A program made the translations under genes and the position numbers. Below the pieces are notes generated by a model. That model had not been told where the DNA came from. It saw only the letters and a list, made by a program, of their open reading frames with translations, and made no database searches. Of a DNA stretch of 64,000 bases, positions 36,822 to 51,500 are shown piece after piece (the first letter of the stretch is position 1; each line of letters begins with the position of its first letter). Source of the stretch: Sipunculus nudus (lineage: Eukaryota > Annelida > Sipuncula > Golfingiida > Sipunculidae); assembly GCA_026874595.1 (NCBI GenBank), contig CM049311.1:78938453-79002452 (forward strand), in the 5' to 3' direction.

Positions 36822-37512
36822 GTGGAGGAAATAAGTCTCCGTCATTGCATCGACTGGTCTGTCTATGAAGTGTCATCAGTTGTTTCACCCTTGTATATAT
36901 GTGACATGTGTTGCCGTATATATGACAGCAGTCCGTTCCTCGTATGCCATGCAATAAATAAACGAAAAGCGATAAACACTGATATATGTAGCTTGGCCTA
37001 TGTCAAATATACGTTTAATCCAAATTAAAACGTTGGTTTGATTGCATGAATTTTCATTATACATGCATATTCATACCTACAAAGGGGACTTGACACAAGG
37101 CTATTTGAAACCGCTGTGAGTACCTGATGTCATTACACTCTTGCAACATACAAGTGTTTCCTTGCGGGCCTGTCATAAATTTTCTCAGAGAAGGTGTAAA
37201 TATGAGTATTCTAATGCATGTTCATGCAGTAGTTCTTTAATTATACTTTGGACTACATATGTGCTTGTCGTTCCGAATTTTTTTTTCATCTGAACAAACA
37301 ATTTGATACTATGTACTTTTATTTCCTGCATATTCCTTATTCGATTTCCAGATCATACGCATTGATAGAACATGACATAGAAATGTAACCTCCTTTCTGT
37401 ATCTTAAGTGTGTCTGTTATCCACATTAACATGTGGAGCATTAATACAGAGAAAAAGAAAAATGTTCGCAAATAAGAATAAATGGTATTTATTGTATAAC
37501 AGGTTATTGTAG

Positions 37513-37578
<66 letters not shown>
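37513..37578. repeat. (TTA)n microsatellite
   Basis: Pure TTA array of about 20 units. Confidence 0.95.
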
Positions 37579-37579
<1 letters not shown>

Positions 37580-37759
37580 GAGAGAGTAAAACAGAGACAG
37601 AATTAGAATAAGGGTAGTCGACAAGCGACTACGCGTATCTGCTGAACCACAAGGGAAACTATTAATTGAGGGACGGAATTTCTCCTGGCGTGAGAACCCT
37701 CCAAATTTCTGGCATCAGAGATTATCCCAAGAGACATGGACAGACACCTCAAAAGAATT

Positions 37760-38160
37760 ATTGGAGATGGCGCTACAAAATGAGACATGCGTATTTCTAC
37801 AAAAACAAAAATAGAGGCACAGATGGACAACATACAAATACAGTTGTTGGTCGAGTCGCCAGTCTTGCTAAAGCAATACAGATTCCAAAGATCTATTGAC
37901 ATGCAAACGTTCAGGCTAATACGTCAAAGCACACCTGAGATAAGTATGTGGATGTATTATACAAAAAGGTTGATTGTAGATGGCGCCACCAGTTTTGTGT
38001 AGGAGAAAGCTATCCAAGATGGATGGACATGCAATCTTTGAGACTTATACATTTAACCACTCCTTAGATATTTGTGATTTTCACTAGAAACAGACCCAAG
38101 CCTGGATGTCATGTGAAAATGAATGTAGGTGGCGCCACATTCTTCGTATAAAATCATTTT
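37760..38160 (+). repeat. degenerate tandem units with GATGGCGCCAC
   Basis: GATGGCGCTAC (37767), GATGGCGCCAC (37979) and GGTGGCGCCAC (38128) recur with shared GACATGCAA and GATA words between them, at 150-210 bp spacing. Non-coding. Confidence 0.5.
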
Positions 38161-39387
38161 TTTTTAACTATTAATATCTGTCTTCCACAGTGCTATTGAG
38201 TGTTAAACTCGAAACTTTGCTTTTTCTTTCGCTCTGTTGTCCATATTTTTTCTTGTTCGAAATTTTATTTACTCGAATTGGGGTATGTTTTTGGCAATTC
38301 TGAGACATTTTTTCCCCTTTTGGGATACTTCTCATGTTTTGTATGAAAACCCAACTCGTTTTCCTTTGGTTCTTGATTTATATTTAGGGTGAATACACTC
38401 TCGAACGCTCGATTTGTACAAGCGTCTCTCCTATCAAAGATCTCTAGGTGTTCACAATATTAATGTACTTATATGCGGTTGGGTGCGGTGCAGAGTACCG
38501 TGAAATAGTATACAAATACAACCGCTTATCACCGATGTGAGTTGCTATCATTAATTTTTTTACTAGAGCAATGAAGAATATTTTAAATTATTTTGATAGC
38601 ATATACATCTACTTTAAATTTAGTTTAGAATATGGTAAATTTATCCTTTTGATTGGTGCTTCCATATATAAGTCTACATGTGAATTACTAAGGGGTTTTC
38701 GACTCGATTTGAAAATATTAATTTTGTCTTTTGATTTTATTCCTAGCTCGATTATTGGAAAAAGTGGTAAATATTCAATTGGTGAGGTATCTATGTTATA
38801 ACTGACGGTTGTCCGCTCTACTCCTGTCACGAAACTCCTCAGTTATCACGCCTCAGTGGTCACGCCTCTGAAATGCACCTTTTTTATCTTGAAATGTCGG
38901 GAATGAAGCCAAGAGTGTCCTAAGCGGGGACATTTTCCTTATTTCTCAACATATCCACAGATATTTCAATATATTTATCGAAGAGGCTATCACAGCGCCA
39001 TCTGTCGGCAACTACTATAGTGCATTAAGGCAGAAATCAGTTGGTTACTCTTATTCGAGGCAAGAAACCTGAGTTTTCTTATATAGTCTGGAGTACATTT
39101 ATACAACTGTTCGATTGAAAAATTAAATATAATAACAAGAGGTTCACTTTTTTATGTTCCTAATTTTAGTGCAGTGTGATAAAACTTTAAACCCATCTTA
39201 ATTACTTTTAGCATGATCAAAATAAAATTACATTGTCAATAGTCAATTATCACCATATGTTTGAATAATAAATGTATACATTACAAATTCATCATGACAT
39301 TATGAGAAAATTTGAGGTATTGTAAAGAATCCTACCTTCTCCCTACTAAAATTGGACCGTAAGGCGGCCATGGTGAGTGTTGAGTGT

Positions 39388-39470
39388 TTACGGAAGTGAC
39401 GAAGCGCGGGGCGGGAACCAATGAGTTGATTGACAGGTGATCGTCACAGTGCCCGTCAATTTCAAACGTG
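39388..39470 (+). promoter_or_regulatory. TATA-less CpG-containing promoter of the DEPDC7-like gene
   Basis: Within 85 bases of the ATG there is an ETS/CRE-like block TTACGGAAGTGACG (39388-39401), a GC box GCGGGGCGGG (39406-39415), and a CCAAT box (39418-39422). The local rise in GC and CpG against the AT-rich surroundings fits a housekeeping-type promoter. Motif function is inferred from known consensus sites. Confidence 0.6.
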
Positions 39471-39558
39471 ATGGCGGCCTATGTGAACCATGCTCTTGCA
39501 TGTACACCAGTGGAAGAAAGCTTTGAAAAACGGATTAACCACCAGGATAGAGTACCAG
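39471..39558 (+). CDS. DEPDC7: DEPDC7-like exon 1 (start codon)
   Basis: The ATG sits in ATGGCGGCC, a strong context that also matches a YY1-type motif over the start. It encodes 29 residues beginning MAAYVNHALACTPVEESFEK and ends with one base before the donor GTATGC. That base plus CT of exon 2 makes Ala30. No earlier in-frame ATG is needed, because the promoter motifs end just upstream. Confidence 0.85.
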
Positions 39559-42500
39559 GTATGCACACACAAACATATATATCATCTCCACACATCATAT
39601 AGCATGCACAAGAGTATTGCTTGTGGTTTCGATGAGATTCCTACTGAGATAAGAGTAAACCATTTCATCATCACTTCACAAACACAACAGTCAACAACGG
39701 GTACGTCACAATAAACATAGTCAACAATCTTAACGAGGTCTTGTGGTATCCACAAGATAATTATCCTGAATCATCTAAAAAAGCAGAAGTTTTCAGTCAG
39801 ATCTAACTTGCAGTAATTTTTCATACAGGGATTATAAATGTTGAGGCCAAGCTAAAAACGTGGTCCCGCAATCAGAGAGTGGTTGTGAACAACTTTGGCG
39901 TCATGGTTGATCAAGTTACTCTGCATGTTGTATTGTTGGTGGTCGTCTGACCGTAAATCTCAGCTGTCGAGGTGACTGCTTCCGTGATCTCTGATGGTCA
40001 CTTGATAGAGTACAATTATTTGAGGTTAAAGGAGCACACATATAAATAAACCCTGGGCCTTATTTTGCTTGAAATTAAATATAGGCTTAACAACTTTATA
40101 AGTTAAACCATAAGTTAATTTATATAAACAAGACTATACAAAATGTATGTTATAAAAGTATTGAATTTAAAAAGCAATGTATCCCCAAACTTGTATACAC
40201 CATAGCGTAATAAACAACTATGGATGTTCATGAAGAAAATGCTGCTAATTTGCTAAACATTATTATTATAATTTAATGTATGTACATGATATGTATTCTC
40301 ATGGAGTAGTGCAATTACACTGTAACACATTTAACCAGTAACTAATTTCATAAGATCTAAATAGCAAAAAAAAAATATCAAAGCCTTGTTTCATTTATAT
40401 AAATTGTATGCAATATTTTGTTAAATAATATTAAATTTCAAAGGTAGACTTGGTAATATTTGCAACCAACCAATAAACTCCACCACACGTTTTCACTCCT
40501 TCAGTTGCATATAGTCTGTGTCAGGATCAATGAAGAATTTTATTTCTATTTAATAACAGACAGTCTCAGAATTATACAGTCATAACATTGAAGAGAACAG
40601 TTATGAAATTGCAGTGGTCAGTGTTGCTTTCAGCAAAAAAAATTACACCAAGGCTTGCAGTGTTATATGGAGTTATATTAAATTATTTTATGTAGTGACA
40701 TTCCTCTTTCACAGCTGTTTGTGTCAGTTCCCTAGCTTATAAACCACTGAGTGTAACTTCACACCATGATATCAAAATATTACATAATATGTGAAGCAGA
40801 TCCTCATATAACAGGTCCCCTTATAGAAAAACCTGTACATGATTACTGCAGTCAGAAGATTCACAGTCCCTGTCAACACTGTATAACAGACCAACAGTCC
40901 AACCCAAAATGATTGATCCTAAAATAAAACTGACATAATGGCTTGCTGATCATTAGTGGCTGTGACGAGAATCAGTTACGTTATCAGTGGCCTAGTCGAG
41001 ATTTAAAATCATTTTCAAAGATCAAATTAAATTTAAGAAGCTGGTACAACAGACAAATCAATCCTTTAGATTACTCTTAATGTGTACTGACAGGAGAACT
41101 TCAATGGGAAAACTATTGTGGGTTTGCCAAGATATTTAAGGACAAAGGCATGACTGGCAGAATCATTTCCTGTTATTCCAAGGCAAACTGTTTCTGTTCT
41201 ACTCCCATGAGCAGGATTTAAATTTAACAAGTTTCCTTTTTAAAAAAGTCAATATTTTATTGTTAGTCAATTACCAATCCTGGGGTGATAATGATAGAAT
41301 TTCTCCTGATAGACTGACGTATTACTGTCTATCAAACCTCTTATTGATTGCTCGTCTGCAGAGGATTACAAATTATGTCATACTGCAACAAATCACCAGT
41401 CCACCCATATTTATCACAATACAAAATCAAATATTGTATCAGTATCGTCAGGTTTACTGGTATCGAGACATTTATGGTTTGTTACGATCCAGCATGTACC
41501 AGAAACTACAGGCGTTAAATAATAGTCAGAAACCATATTTCATTATTTATTTTTTGAGAAGCAGTTGAGGCAATGCTATCAAAACCTTTTATACAGAAGA
41601 GAAATGACTGGGAATCTGAATTCTCAAACTACAGCTACTTAATGTATTGTATCAAGTGTTGTGTCATATTGCAGTTGGATTGATCTTAGAATGTATCATT
41701 TCGGGGCTATAACAGACATTGATAATTTCCAAAAATCCAGCCCTATAATCATATCATGGGCCTCATGTCCACATGTATCATATCATGATTGAAGTATCAT
41801 CAAAATATCATTTGAACTTTCACTGAAAATCATATCATGACCCTCATATCTGATCCATATTTTTTCTCAAAAATTTTAGAATTCTTCTGAAGTTTTGTGC
41901 ATGATTTTAACAAAAGCAAAGATACAGAAAATTACAGACACACAGGTGAATGTGCAGGCACAGTAACCCATGAATGCTTGACTCATTATGCATTTAAATT
42001 GGACTTCATGGGGCCGATTTCATGATACCACAAAGCAATTTTGTTCTAGTACGACGCAGATCTATACGACGCATGTGTTTTCAGAACATCCGCAGAGACA
42101 CAGCTCAATCAGATGTGGTTCATTGCTCATGCCTAGAACGCCCTCAAAGACGTAGCCCAGTATGACGCGGTTCAGTGCTAATGGTTGTGTAATGCACCAC
42201 GAGGCGCGTTGGGCAAGCTTTATTCTGCTTATGATTTACTCGCTGTTACTTGGTTAATAGAATATAACACTGTGGTTCATTAACTTGCATAATTTATTCA
42301 TGTTAGATTTGAAATTAACTATTTGTATCTCTGAATCTTCCTAATGGACAGGCGATACACACCTTGCCCGGGTTACGTCTCGCCGGGCTACGTCTCAATG
42401 AGCACCGCTGTGGTTAACTGGACGGCGCGTCTCAGCGAGCTGCGTCATAACGTGCAGTGAAAACAGCAATACTTCCTATCAAGATGCCTCGTACTGAGAT

Positions 42501-45500
42501 GACACCCCGCAGAGCAGTGTCAACTGTCATTTTAAACATAAATTTGTGCCCTTGAACCAGCGTTCATTTAAACTAGTTTTAGGCACTCTACTCATAAAAG
42601 TGGCCTTATACATTGTAAAGGCAGTTTGATAGATGTTAAAATAACAGTAACAGGCACACATACCGTAATAATCCTTAAGAAATTTGAAAATCTTCAATCT
42701 TGAAAAGACATACTAGTAACTTTACCCTTTACACATTTTCATAAGCCAAGAAAAATACATTTGTCTCTTTTCCCAGCCCTTCAGTGTCCAATTGCTCTTT
42801 GGAGCAACATTAAACTGATAATTGTGTGTCCACTTTAAATGTGTTAGCCTATGGAGATTTTCTCGCTCTGCAGGTAAACATTGTTACAAGGATTGATCCC
42901 TTGTAAGTGACAGCCTCAAGATTAATTTGACCAGATAGGGGTGGAGTCTGCTAAGGATAATTACCCAGCATGCATTGTTGACCCAGCATGCATCTCTCCT
43001 ATCTGCACACCACAATGGGTCAGATGGTGGTCAGGTGGCAGATCTGGTACCTGATAAGTTCAGGGTACTCTGTGTTAATTGCCCTTCACTTGGCCTGATG
43101 ATCATCTATATTCTTCCTCAGTTCATAAGACAATGAAACTTCCCCACATATGGGAATCTCCACTTAGCAACAGACATGTTGAAATGGTCATAATTGAACT
43201 ATATATGTAATAGTGTTGCCCACTGATATAACCTTTGGCAATGATGCAATCTTGAAACACAGCAGATACAGAGTATTGGTACATAAAATTTGGTCCTGCA
43301 AAATTTCATCATATATAAAACCTGTCATAGAGTTGTTATACAAATACATGGGTTTTTGAAATTCGTTTATTTTTTGTAATTTTTTTTGCATAAATAATAG
43401 CTTAATGTGAGATTAATCAAAGACTTCAAAGTCATTTTTCAGCAAAACAGTTTTCATTGTTAAAAATAATTAGCAACAATGCTTTGTTGAATTATGAGGC
43501 ATATACCAATAATCAACTCATACCAACATTAGCAGTTATTTTTCAATTGAATTATTGCATTAATGTTTTCTTATAAAAATTCATATAATTATGAACTTTT
43601 TTTAGTACCAGTTTTTAAGATCTAATTCATAATCCTCTTTTTATCTCGAACAGCTGGCCCATTTCGCGTGACGCAGATATGGCACGAACTGATCTCAAGC
43701 CTGAAACAGGGTGTGGAGCTAAAGAAAAGAAGGGTTAAGATGAAGCTGCATGATGACTGCTTTAAGGGTTCAGAGGCGGTGGACATCATCCATAAACACC
43801 TGCTGCTGAACACAGATACATTCACCAGCAAAGACCTAAACAGAGAGAAAGCATGCAAGGTAAATTGTGATGTTCCCTAGAATCAATTCATTTATCAGTT
43901 CTATTAACCTTCAATTCTTAATTCAGCTCTTTACTTGATTGGTAAATTTCAGACTTTTGAAAAGCAATTCCACCATAATGGATGTAACTTTGTAAGTTAA
44001 TTGAACAAATAAAAGAAAAATGCAGCTCACCCTTTGCTTGTCGCTGCCATATATTTCTGTAAATGAGTGGAGTGGTCCACCAGCGAACATTTAAATGGAT
44101 TAAGGGTTCAAATGCAATAAAAAGCTTCAGCATCGCAAACTGCTCTCCACTTTGAGAGCTCACAGAGGACTTTGAGGGGGAAAAGTTATAATCATATAAT
44201 GAATTGATTCACAGGTTGATAATCAATTACAATTTAATTGAGGGCTTACAGTTTAATGCATCGATTCTTCAATGCCTTGGTACACCCCTAGGGCAGAGGT
44301 TTCAATCTTTAGACAAACTGCCTTTACAGCATGGAATTTTGTGAGGGCCAAGCCTTGTTGCTGTAGACTAGTTGTAATATATAAATTTGAAGTGCAAACT
44401 GTCTGTATTTTTAAATACTTAAAAAAGTGATGAGATTAAATGAAATGGTCACAAAGTCGTGAAAAAGACATGAAAGGGGATTTTCTGTGATTATGACAAT
44501 TGATCTATCAACATTCTCACTTTATTGAAGAAATCAGGTCTGAAAATTAAAGTCTGTATTTTTCATTTTTATGTTGAACATTTCCCCATATATTCTTACA
44601 GGTATGCCAGCTTTTGATGGATGACAACATCTTTGAATCTGTTGGAGGGCATGATATGTTTGAGGACAGCGGTGGGAAGTTCTTCAGATTTACTGACAAA
44701 GAAAATGACCTTGACCTTTGTACCAACAACAACACGACAGCCAGTGATAAAAATAGGTAAACCTTGTTTATGAATATCATTTGTTCTGAAATCACCAAAA
44801 TAACAGTTATAAATGATCATGGCTACTGGTATTGTGTGGTTATTTGTCACGGAGATGGAGATATATATTCTTGACAAGAGCTACAGAAACAGCTTACATT
44901 AAGCAGAGCCTTGTGTTCTACCAGTTGTTCACTAAAAATCATGTAAAGTAATGAATGTTTATGTCACAATGTTTTTGACTAGAATCGTTTGGGGATGACC
45001 CTCTTGATGAACATCTTTTGTGTGTTTCAGTGTCCTTTTCAGGGTTTCCATTTGACCTGGAATTAAGTATTTTACCCATGTTTTACTAAGAGAAGTCATT
45101 CAAGACTAGTGCTTTAATTCAAGTATGGCAGAGCACAGCAGACCGATCAGTACATCATTAAGGGGTAAAACCCCAGAACTCTGGGTAAAACCTATATTAC
45201 CAAGCCCGTGTTAAACTCAGGCTAAACCCGGGTTTTACTTAAGTGTTAGATAAAACGTGTGAACCCTGGACCTTTCATTTTGTTTAGAAGATACTTACAG
45301 ACCATAGGAAGTTTCAGTATTGGAAAAAGCATCACTGATAAACTGTGTGCATCCAGGCTCTGTGTTATCAGTAGCCATGACAACATGACACTCAGGACTT
45401 CGAAAATAAACTGTTTGGGGTGACAGGGTGTCGCTATGTCATCAACTGATCAGCTGAGCCAGTCCCAAACCTCCGCATTAGACAGGGCTCACACATTGCT

Positions 45501-48500
45501 TGTTTTATCCCAAACGTGTCCTAATGTGAATTGATTTATGGATTAACATCAGGGTAACACTGGGGTAAATTGGGGATAAAAAAGAAGATAAGGGAGACAT
45601 TAGGAAAATTTTTTAAATTTTCAAACATTTTTACAATCAGGGTGACACAGGGACATATATTGGGGTGACATTGGGAAGATATTGGAGTGACACAAGTGTT
45701 GCACATTGGGTTACATTAGGGTGGCATCAGTGAGGTTTGGGCAAGTTTTTAGCTGTATCATGTGCAACCTTATTGGTCCAACATGTTGTCCTGACCTCCA
45801 TAGACAAAAACACAGGAAACTGACCCAAGTGCTTTTAAAATAATTTGATGTTTAAATGTGTATGAGTATGAGCTATAATACCAGGGTGATCTTACCCATT
45901 TATCACATATTTGTTTTCTTGAAGGGTTACCAGTACTCCATCAAGAGTGATCAGTAATCCATTAGCCACCAGCAAACACAGTGACATATTGAGGTACCAG
46001 GAGATCCTGGATCTCACAGGAGCGTGGAGACGAAACAGCTCACAGAACCTGAAAACTGACATCACGCCCACAAAATCGTTCCCCAGCAGTCCATCCCTAC
46101 CATCATTCTGTCAACCCAGATCACCGTTTGAAAAAGCAAATCCTGCATGTACGTTTACTTGAAATCTTTGTATCAGAAATGATTGTAAGATCTCTCAGTC
46201 TCTTAGCTATATTTTAAATATAAACTGACAGTGTTTATCAAAAGTTTTACAGGATACCATTATAGGTGTCTCATTTTAAAGGGGCCCAATCACCTATAAA
46301 GCATGTTGAATTAACAAGAAAAATAGTTTTTCCCCTTTAAATAAATTTGTACCTGCCAAAATTGTTACGAAGAGAAATTTTTCAGTGGAGAATTCTGGGC
46401 CGATCTAGGATTCAAACCCATAAGTCTAGCGCACAAGTCTGGCCTTCCAACCCCTTCGCTAGAAAAGCAAGCTTCACTAGTGACACAGTTCAGTCCGCTT
46501 TTATTTCATCCCTTCACACACCCCCTCTTAAGAGTGTTCTGCTATCAGAACAAGACTAATTATCCCAGGAGTCACACTTTTGTGAGCTTATTCCTTGGGC
46601 CACAAAGTTTACCATCACGTTGGACGAGCCCCCATTTTGTTTTGAAGACAAATTTTTCAGGGGAAAATTCTGGACCGAAACGGGATTCGAACCCATAACA
46701 GGGGGCACAAGTCTGGCATTCCAACCACTTGGCTAGAAAAGCAAGCTTCACTAGCGAGACAGTTCAGTCTGCTTTTATGTCACCCCGTCACAAAATATTG
46801 TCCTGAAACCGTTTGCTTACTCCTGTACATGAGTGTAAAAACAGTGGACCGGGTGTGATCAAAGGTGTCAACATAAAATCAGTGTGTGCATCGCTCAGCC
46901 ACAACACGTCAATCATGAGATACCCTGACTGTCTTAGCCCAAAAAATATAATACATGTTCCTGCTGGCTGAAACATGGCCTGTTAAGGCTTACAATAAGA
47001 CCTCTGGTCATGGGGCCTTGTTATGGTAAACAGACACACATGAACATACCAGCAGACAGACCCATAACAAGGTGTTAAACAGTCATATACTGTGTACTGA
47101 GACTGTGTGTTGGGGTGGTTTTGCTTGGGAAACTTTTGATTGAAGCAAGACTGAACTAATAATGAGAAAGGAAAGGCATTAAATTAACTCCTGATTATTT
47201 CCCTTTAATGGATGATTATCATGAGGTTCATATTTTGTTTCATCTGGAAATATTTGAAATAAATATATCATCATTAGTAACAAAGGATTTTCATAGAACA
47301 ATATAGGTGTTTATGTTCTTTTCTTTCCTGCTGATTTTCAGTCATTCATATTTGATGAAGTATTTTCAATTTTGCTTAACTCTGAAGATCAAATGATTTA
47401 TCAACAATAACAGTGGACAATAATAGTGGATATTGTGCATGATAGCACCAGGTCTTTAATGGATATTATATATCTTGTTAACTACATTGTATGAAATAAG
47501 GTCACTGTGACCTAGTTCACCTGTAAAGTAGGTTAGCCTGTCTGTATTATTCTGTTTTTATTAGTGTTGCATGACCAGAATTATACTTAAAGGGACATAA
47601 TCAGGAGCAATATTATGCCTTTTCTTTCACACTATCAGTTCAGTTTCGCTTTATTCAAAAGTTTCCGAGCAAAACCATACCAGCACACAGTCCCAGTACC
47701 TCACAAACAGCTGTTTAACACCTTGTCATGGCTCAGAGTGTTGGTAAACACAGTCCACATGTGTATGTTACCATATAACAAGACTGCATGACCGTAGGCT
47801 TGATTGTGAGCGGCAACCCGAGATGTTTTATCCAGCAGGAATATGTATTATAATTTTTTGGGCCAGCTCAGTCGGGGCATGTTCTGATTAACACATATTG
47901 TGGCTCCATTATGCACACGGCCCCGGGTGCTGTTTTTATGTTGACACCAGTGATCGCGCCCGGTCCCTCTTTTACAGGAGTAAGCAAACGGTTTCAAGGC
48001 AATATTTTGGCAGATACAGATTTATTTGAAAGGGGAGAAGCTATTTTTCCTGTTAATTCAACATGTTTTATAGGTGATTGGGCCCCTTTAACTAAACTAA
48101 TTCATCATTTCGTATATGAGCTGCCACTTTACAGATACCTTCACCTTTGGTCTCAATTTCATATAACAGTGAACATTAGCCTAAACTTGCTCCTTATTCC
48201 AACTGCATGTGAAGTTTTCCTTACATTTCAGCACTTTGCATATTTACAAATGCAAATGCACATTCATTTTGTTTAGACAAATCACATGGCTATTCTGGTA
48301 ACTCTAGGTTTCAGCTTGTTTACTGATTGCTTATATATGTTTCATACTTGTCTCAAGTTGTCTGTGACATAGTTCATATTTATTTTACAAAATTTATCAA
48401 AATTTGTTTGTTTAAAGTATTTTCTGAAGAGATAAGACGAGAAGTAGCCCTGAACCAATTACTGATGATAGTGGAGATTCCCATGTTAGATGGAATTCTA

Positions 48501-51500
48501 GGTTATGATAGCAGTGCAGTGAAGTCATCAGGAAACCATTTTACCATGTCTAATCTGGCTTTCCGCCGGAAAGATAGTTCCTCCTGTGTCACAATGGAAA
48601 GGTGAGAGATTTTAAGTATTATATTGTGCATTTGTATTATCATGTTATTTAATGTATTATATTGTGCATTTATATCATCATGTTATTTAATGTATTATAT
48701 TGTGCATTTATATCATCATGTTATATACAATGTATCATATTGTGAATTTATATCATCAAGTTATTTTATGTATTTTATTGTGCATTTACATCATCATGTT
48801 ATTTAATTTATTTTATTGTGCATATATTGTTTTATAAACAGTGAATTGATATCATTTTGTTTTTTAATATATCAATTATATTGTGTATTTATATCATCCT
48901 TTTTTAAATATGTTTGCTCATTAACAAAAATATATTACTATATGTTTTTTAAAGTGTATGATTTTAGGTATCTGGGTTTTTAGCCAGTTCTGCTACCAGA
49001 ACTTATCCATATCCATATTTTGTTTGAATGGCTTAGTTTAAACTTTATAATATTATTATTGTCATTATACTTTAGAGATAACAAACCATATTTAATGTCT
49101 TAATCTGTGATTTAAAGGGTCACCCTGGAGGACACATGGGTAGAGAAAGCACTGAACTGTCTTGAATGTCACCCTCATGGAATGGATATTCTGGACCACT
49201 CATTGTCGGAGGACACCAGCATGTCTCAGCGTCTCCGGATGTTTCAATCAATCTGTGATCATTACACCAACACCTCGGAGCCGCTGTGGTGTGATAAATT
49301 TGTGGATGTCCAGTTAAGCATTTATAACCTGTTGATGAAGGGAATCCCAGAGACAGCGGTTAAGGCGCTGCAGCTCAGTATGATGCTGTTATCATGTACG
49401 ACACAGGAGGAGGTGAAGCGGCTGCTACAGTTCATGAAGGTTGCTGCAGAAGACACTAGTCTACCATTGAGCATAGAAGTAAGTAGTGCTGGAGCAGTAT
49501 GTTAATACAGTGGAGCCTGTGTAATAAGACCATCCATGGGACTTGTAATAGTGGTCTTAATTTACAGGTGGTACAGGGCAGTTATAACCAAAGTGAAGGC
49601 TTTCAGTTCACTCCAGGGTGGTCTTACCAGACAGATGGTCTTACAAGACAGGTGGTCTTTCAGACAGGTTCCACTTTATGTCAGTATGTCAGTCAATGCA
49701 ATATGAATGATAAAATCATTAATGGTTGTAACAACAATCTGTGCAATTATCATTAGGACTGACAGGAATAGATAAGGTGCTTACCTGGATATGAATTTTA
49801 TTAAGTACTATCATCTTAAATGTTTTATATTTGAAATCAAATAAGCTTTTAGCTCAGCTGTTTGTAAGTCATTTGAATTTTATCAGTCACTCTTTGTAAG
49901 CCACCTGGTTGTCTGATAACAGGGCACAAATCTAAACCTTTGAAAAACTTGATATCTGGAGTGGTTCTGCTGAAATCTTCTTGGAACCCTGAAATTGGGT
50001 CATGGTGTCCCATATTCTGTTAGCTATATTCTGTGCCTAAGTATAATCTTTTTTTAGCACTTTAGTGTTTAGAGCTGCAAAACAAAAAAATTGCATTCAA
50101 CTCAAAAGTAAAAGGTTATGCATAACATTGTCACCATGAAAATATCAAGGCAATCAGCCAACGTGTCCTTCAGAGGTGTTGAGGACATGATTGCAAAACA
50201 TTATAATATTTTTCATACTTGAGAGATCTGGATAATTGATTGTTTTGTAAGCTTAATGCTTATGATGCCAGATGGCACCAGTTACATTTCCTTTATCTTG
50301 AAACACCTTTAATTATATTTTCAAATAAATCATGACAGCACTTTGAAATGCTGGTGGACATGGTGCAGTTGGAGCCCGGCAAAGAAATTCTTTATAATTT
50401 ATGTACAAATTGAAAAAGTACGGGTCATTTACAGATATGTGTGTTTCACCATGGAAAACTTGAAGAAAATCTGTCTACAAGCTTCTCAGCTGTTCTGCTG
50501 TGGACACAGTTGCAAATACAGATTTTATATCCTAATTCTGCCCAAATTTCATATGTTAAAAACATTTCAGAAATGAATTTATTAAAATTTGGTAAACTTA
50601 TTGATCATGGATAAATGTTTCAGTTTTGCAAGGCACAAATCTAAACTGTTATGGCCAGACCTAGAAACTTCTGACTTGACATCTGGAGGGGTCCTGCTAA
50701 AATCTCCTTGGAATCCTGAAATTAGGTCATGTTGACCCATATTCATATTGCTTCACACATTTTTATTTATTTTTAGCAAATCAGACATAAGTAAATGTTC
50801 AGGGCTGAAAAAAAAGTTTGATGGTCACTATGCACACTATGAAGAAAATCATACCAGCCAGTTGTCCAGAATTGTTGTGGACATAGATGCTAAACATAAA
50901 CATTATAGACTGTTCAAGTCCACATCATGACTCTTTGGGTCACTTGTTATTAATCTTATATTAAACCACACAGAAAATATTTTTACAAAGAGAGTGAGAG
51001 TCTCTCATGATATTTCAAGGTAAGTTAAGTGCAATTAATTATGTAGGCCTTTTATTAGACTTCAGACAGTGCAGAACCTCTTCTATGCTTAAATGCATGT
51101 GTGTCTGCTGCCAGGCAGACTTAGTAAAAGTAAATTTTACAGACACAATCATCTTGAAAACTTCTGGTATTTTATTGGTTATCCTTGCTGATAATAAACT
51201 GTAGTAAGTATTAAAACCCTGTAATTGAAAGTCGTAGAAAAACCTTAACACCAAATGAATTAATATTCCAGCACTGAAAATCAAATACTATCTGTCTTCA
51301 CATCAGTGTATGTTTGTTTGTATTGCAGCAAACTAATCGACAGACAATCATTAAAAAATTCACGTCAACTATCATTAACAACAAGATGTTAGGAGCACAC
51401 CAGGCAGGTCAGCTTGTGTCCTTCATGATGGATCATTCAGAAGAGATCTTCATCATCCCTGATATCATTGAACAGATGGTTGCTGTCAAAGTCCGCAAAC

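Larger units (their letters stand above)
36332..39387. other. intergenic region between receptor and DEPDC7-like gene
   Basis: Holds the poly(T) tract, TTA array, degenerate tandem units and a possible receptor polyadenylation signal at 36640. No gene is seen. Confidence 0.6.

Noticed and set aside
37337-37624. 95-codon minus-strand ORF
   Set aside because: Mostly poly-Ile from the TTA microsatellite.
46397-46742. Two tRNA genes on the minus strand
   Set aside because: A and B boxes are present but the acceptor and anticodon stems pair poorly and the units continue into shared non-tRNA sequence, as in SINEs.
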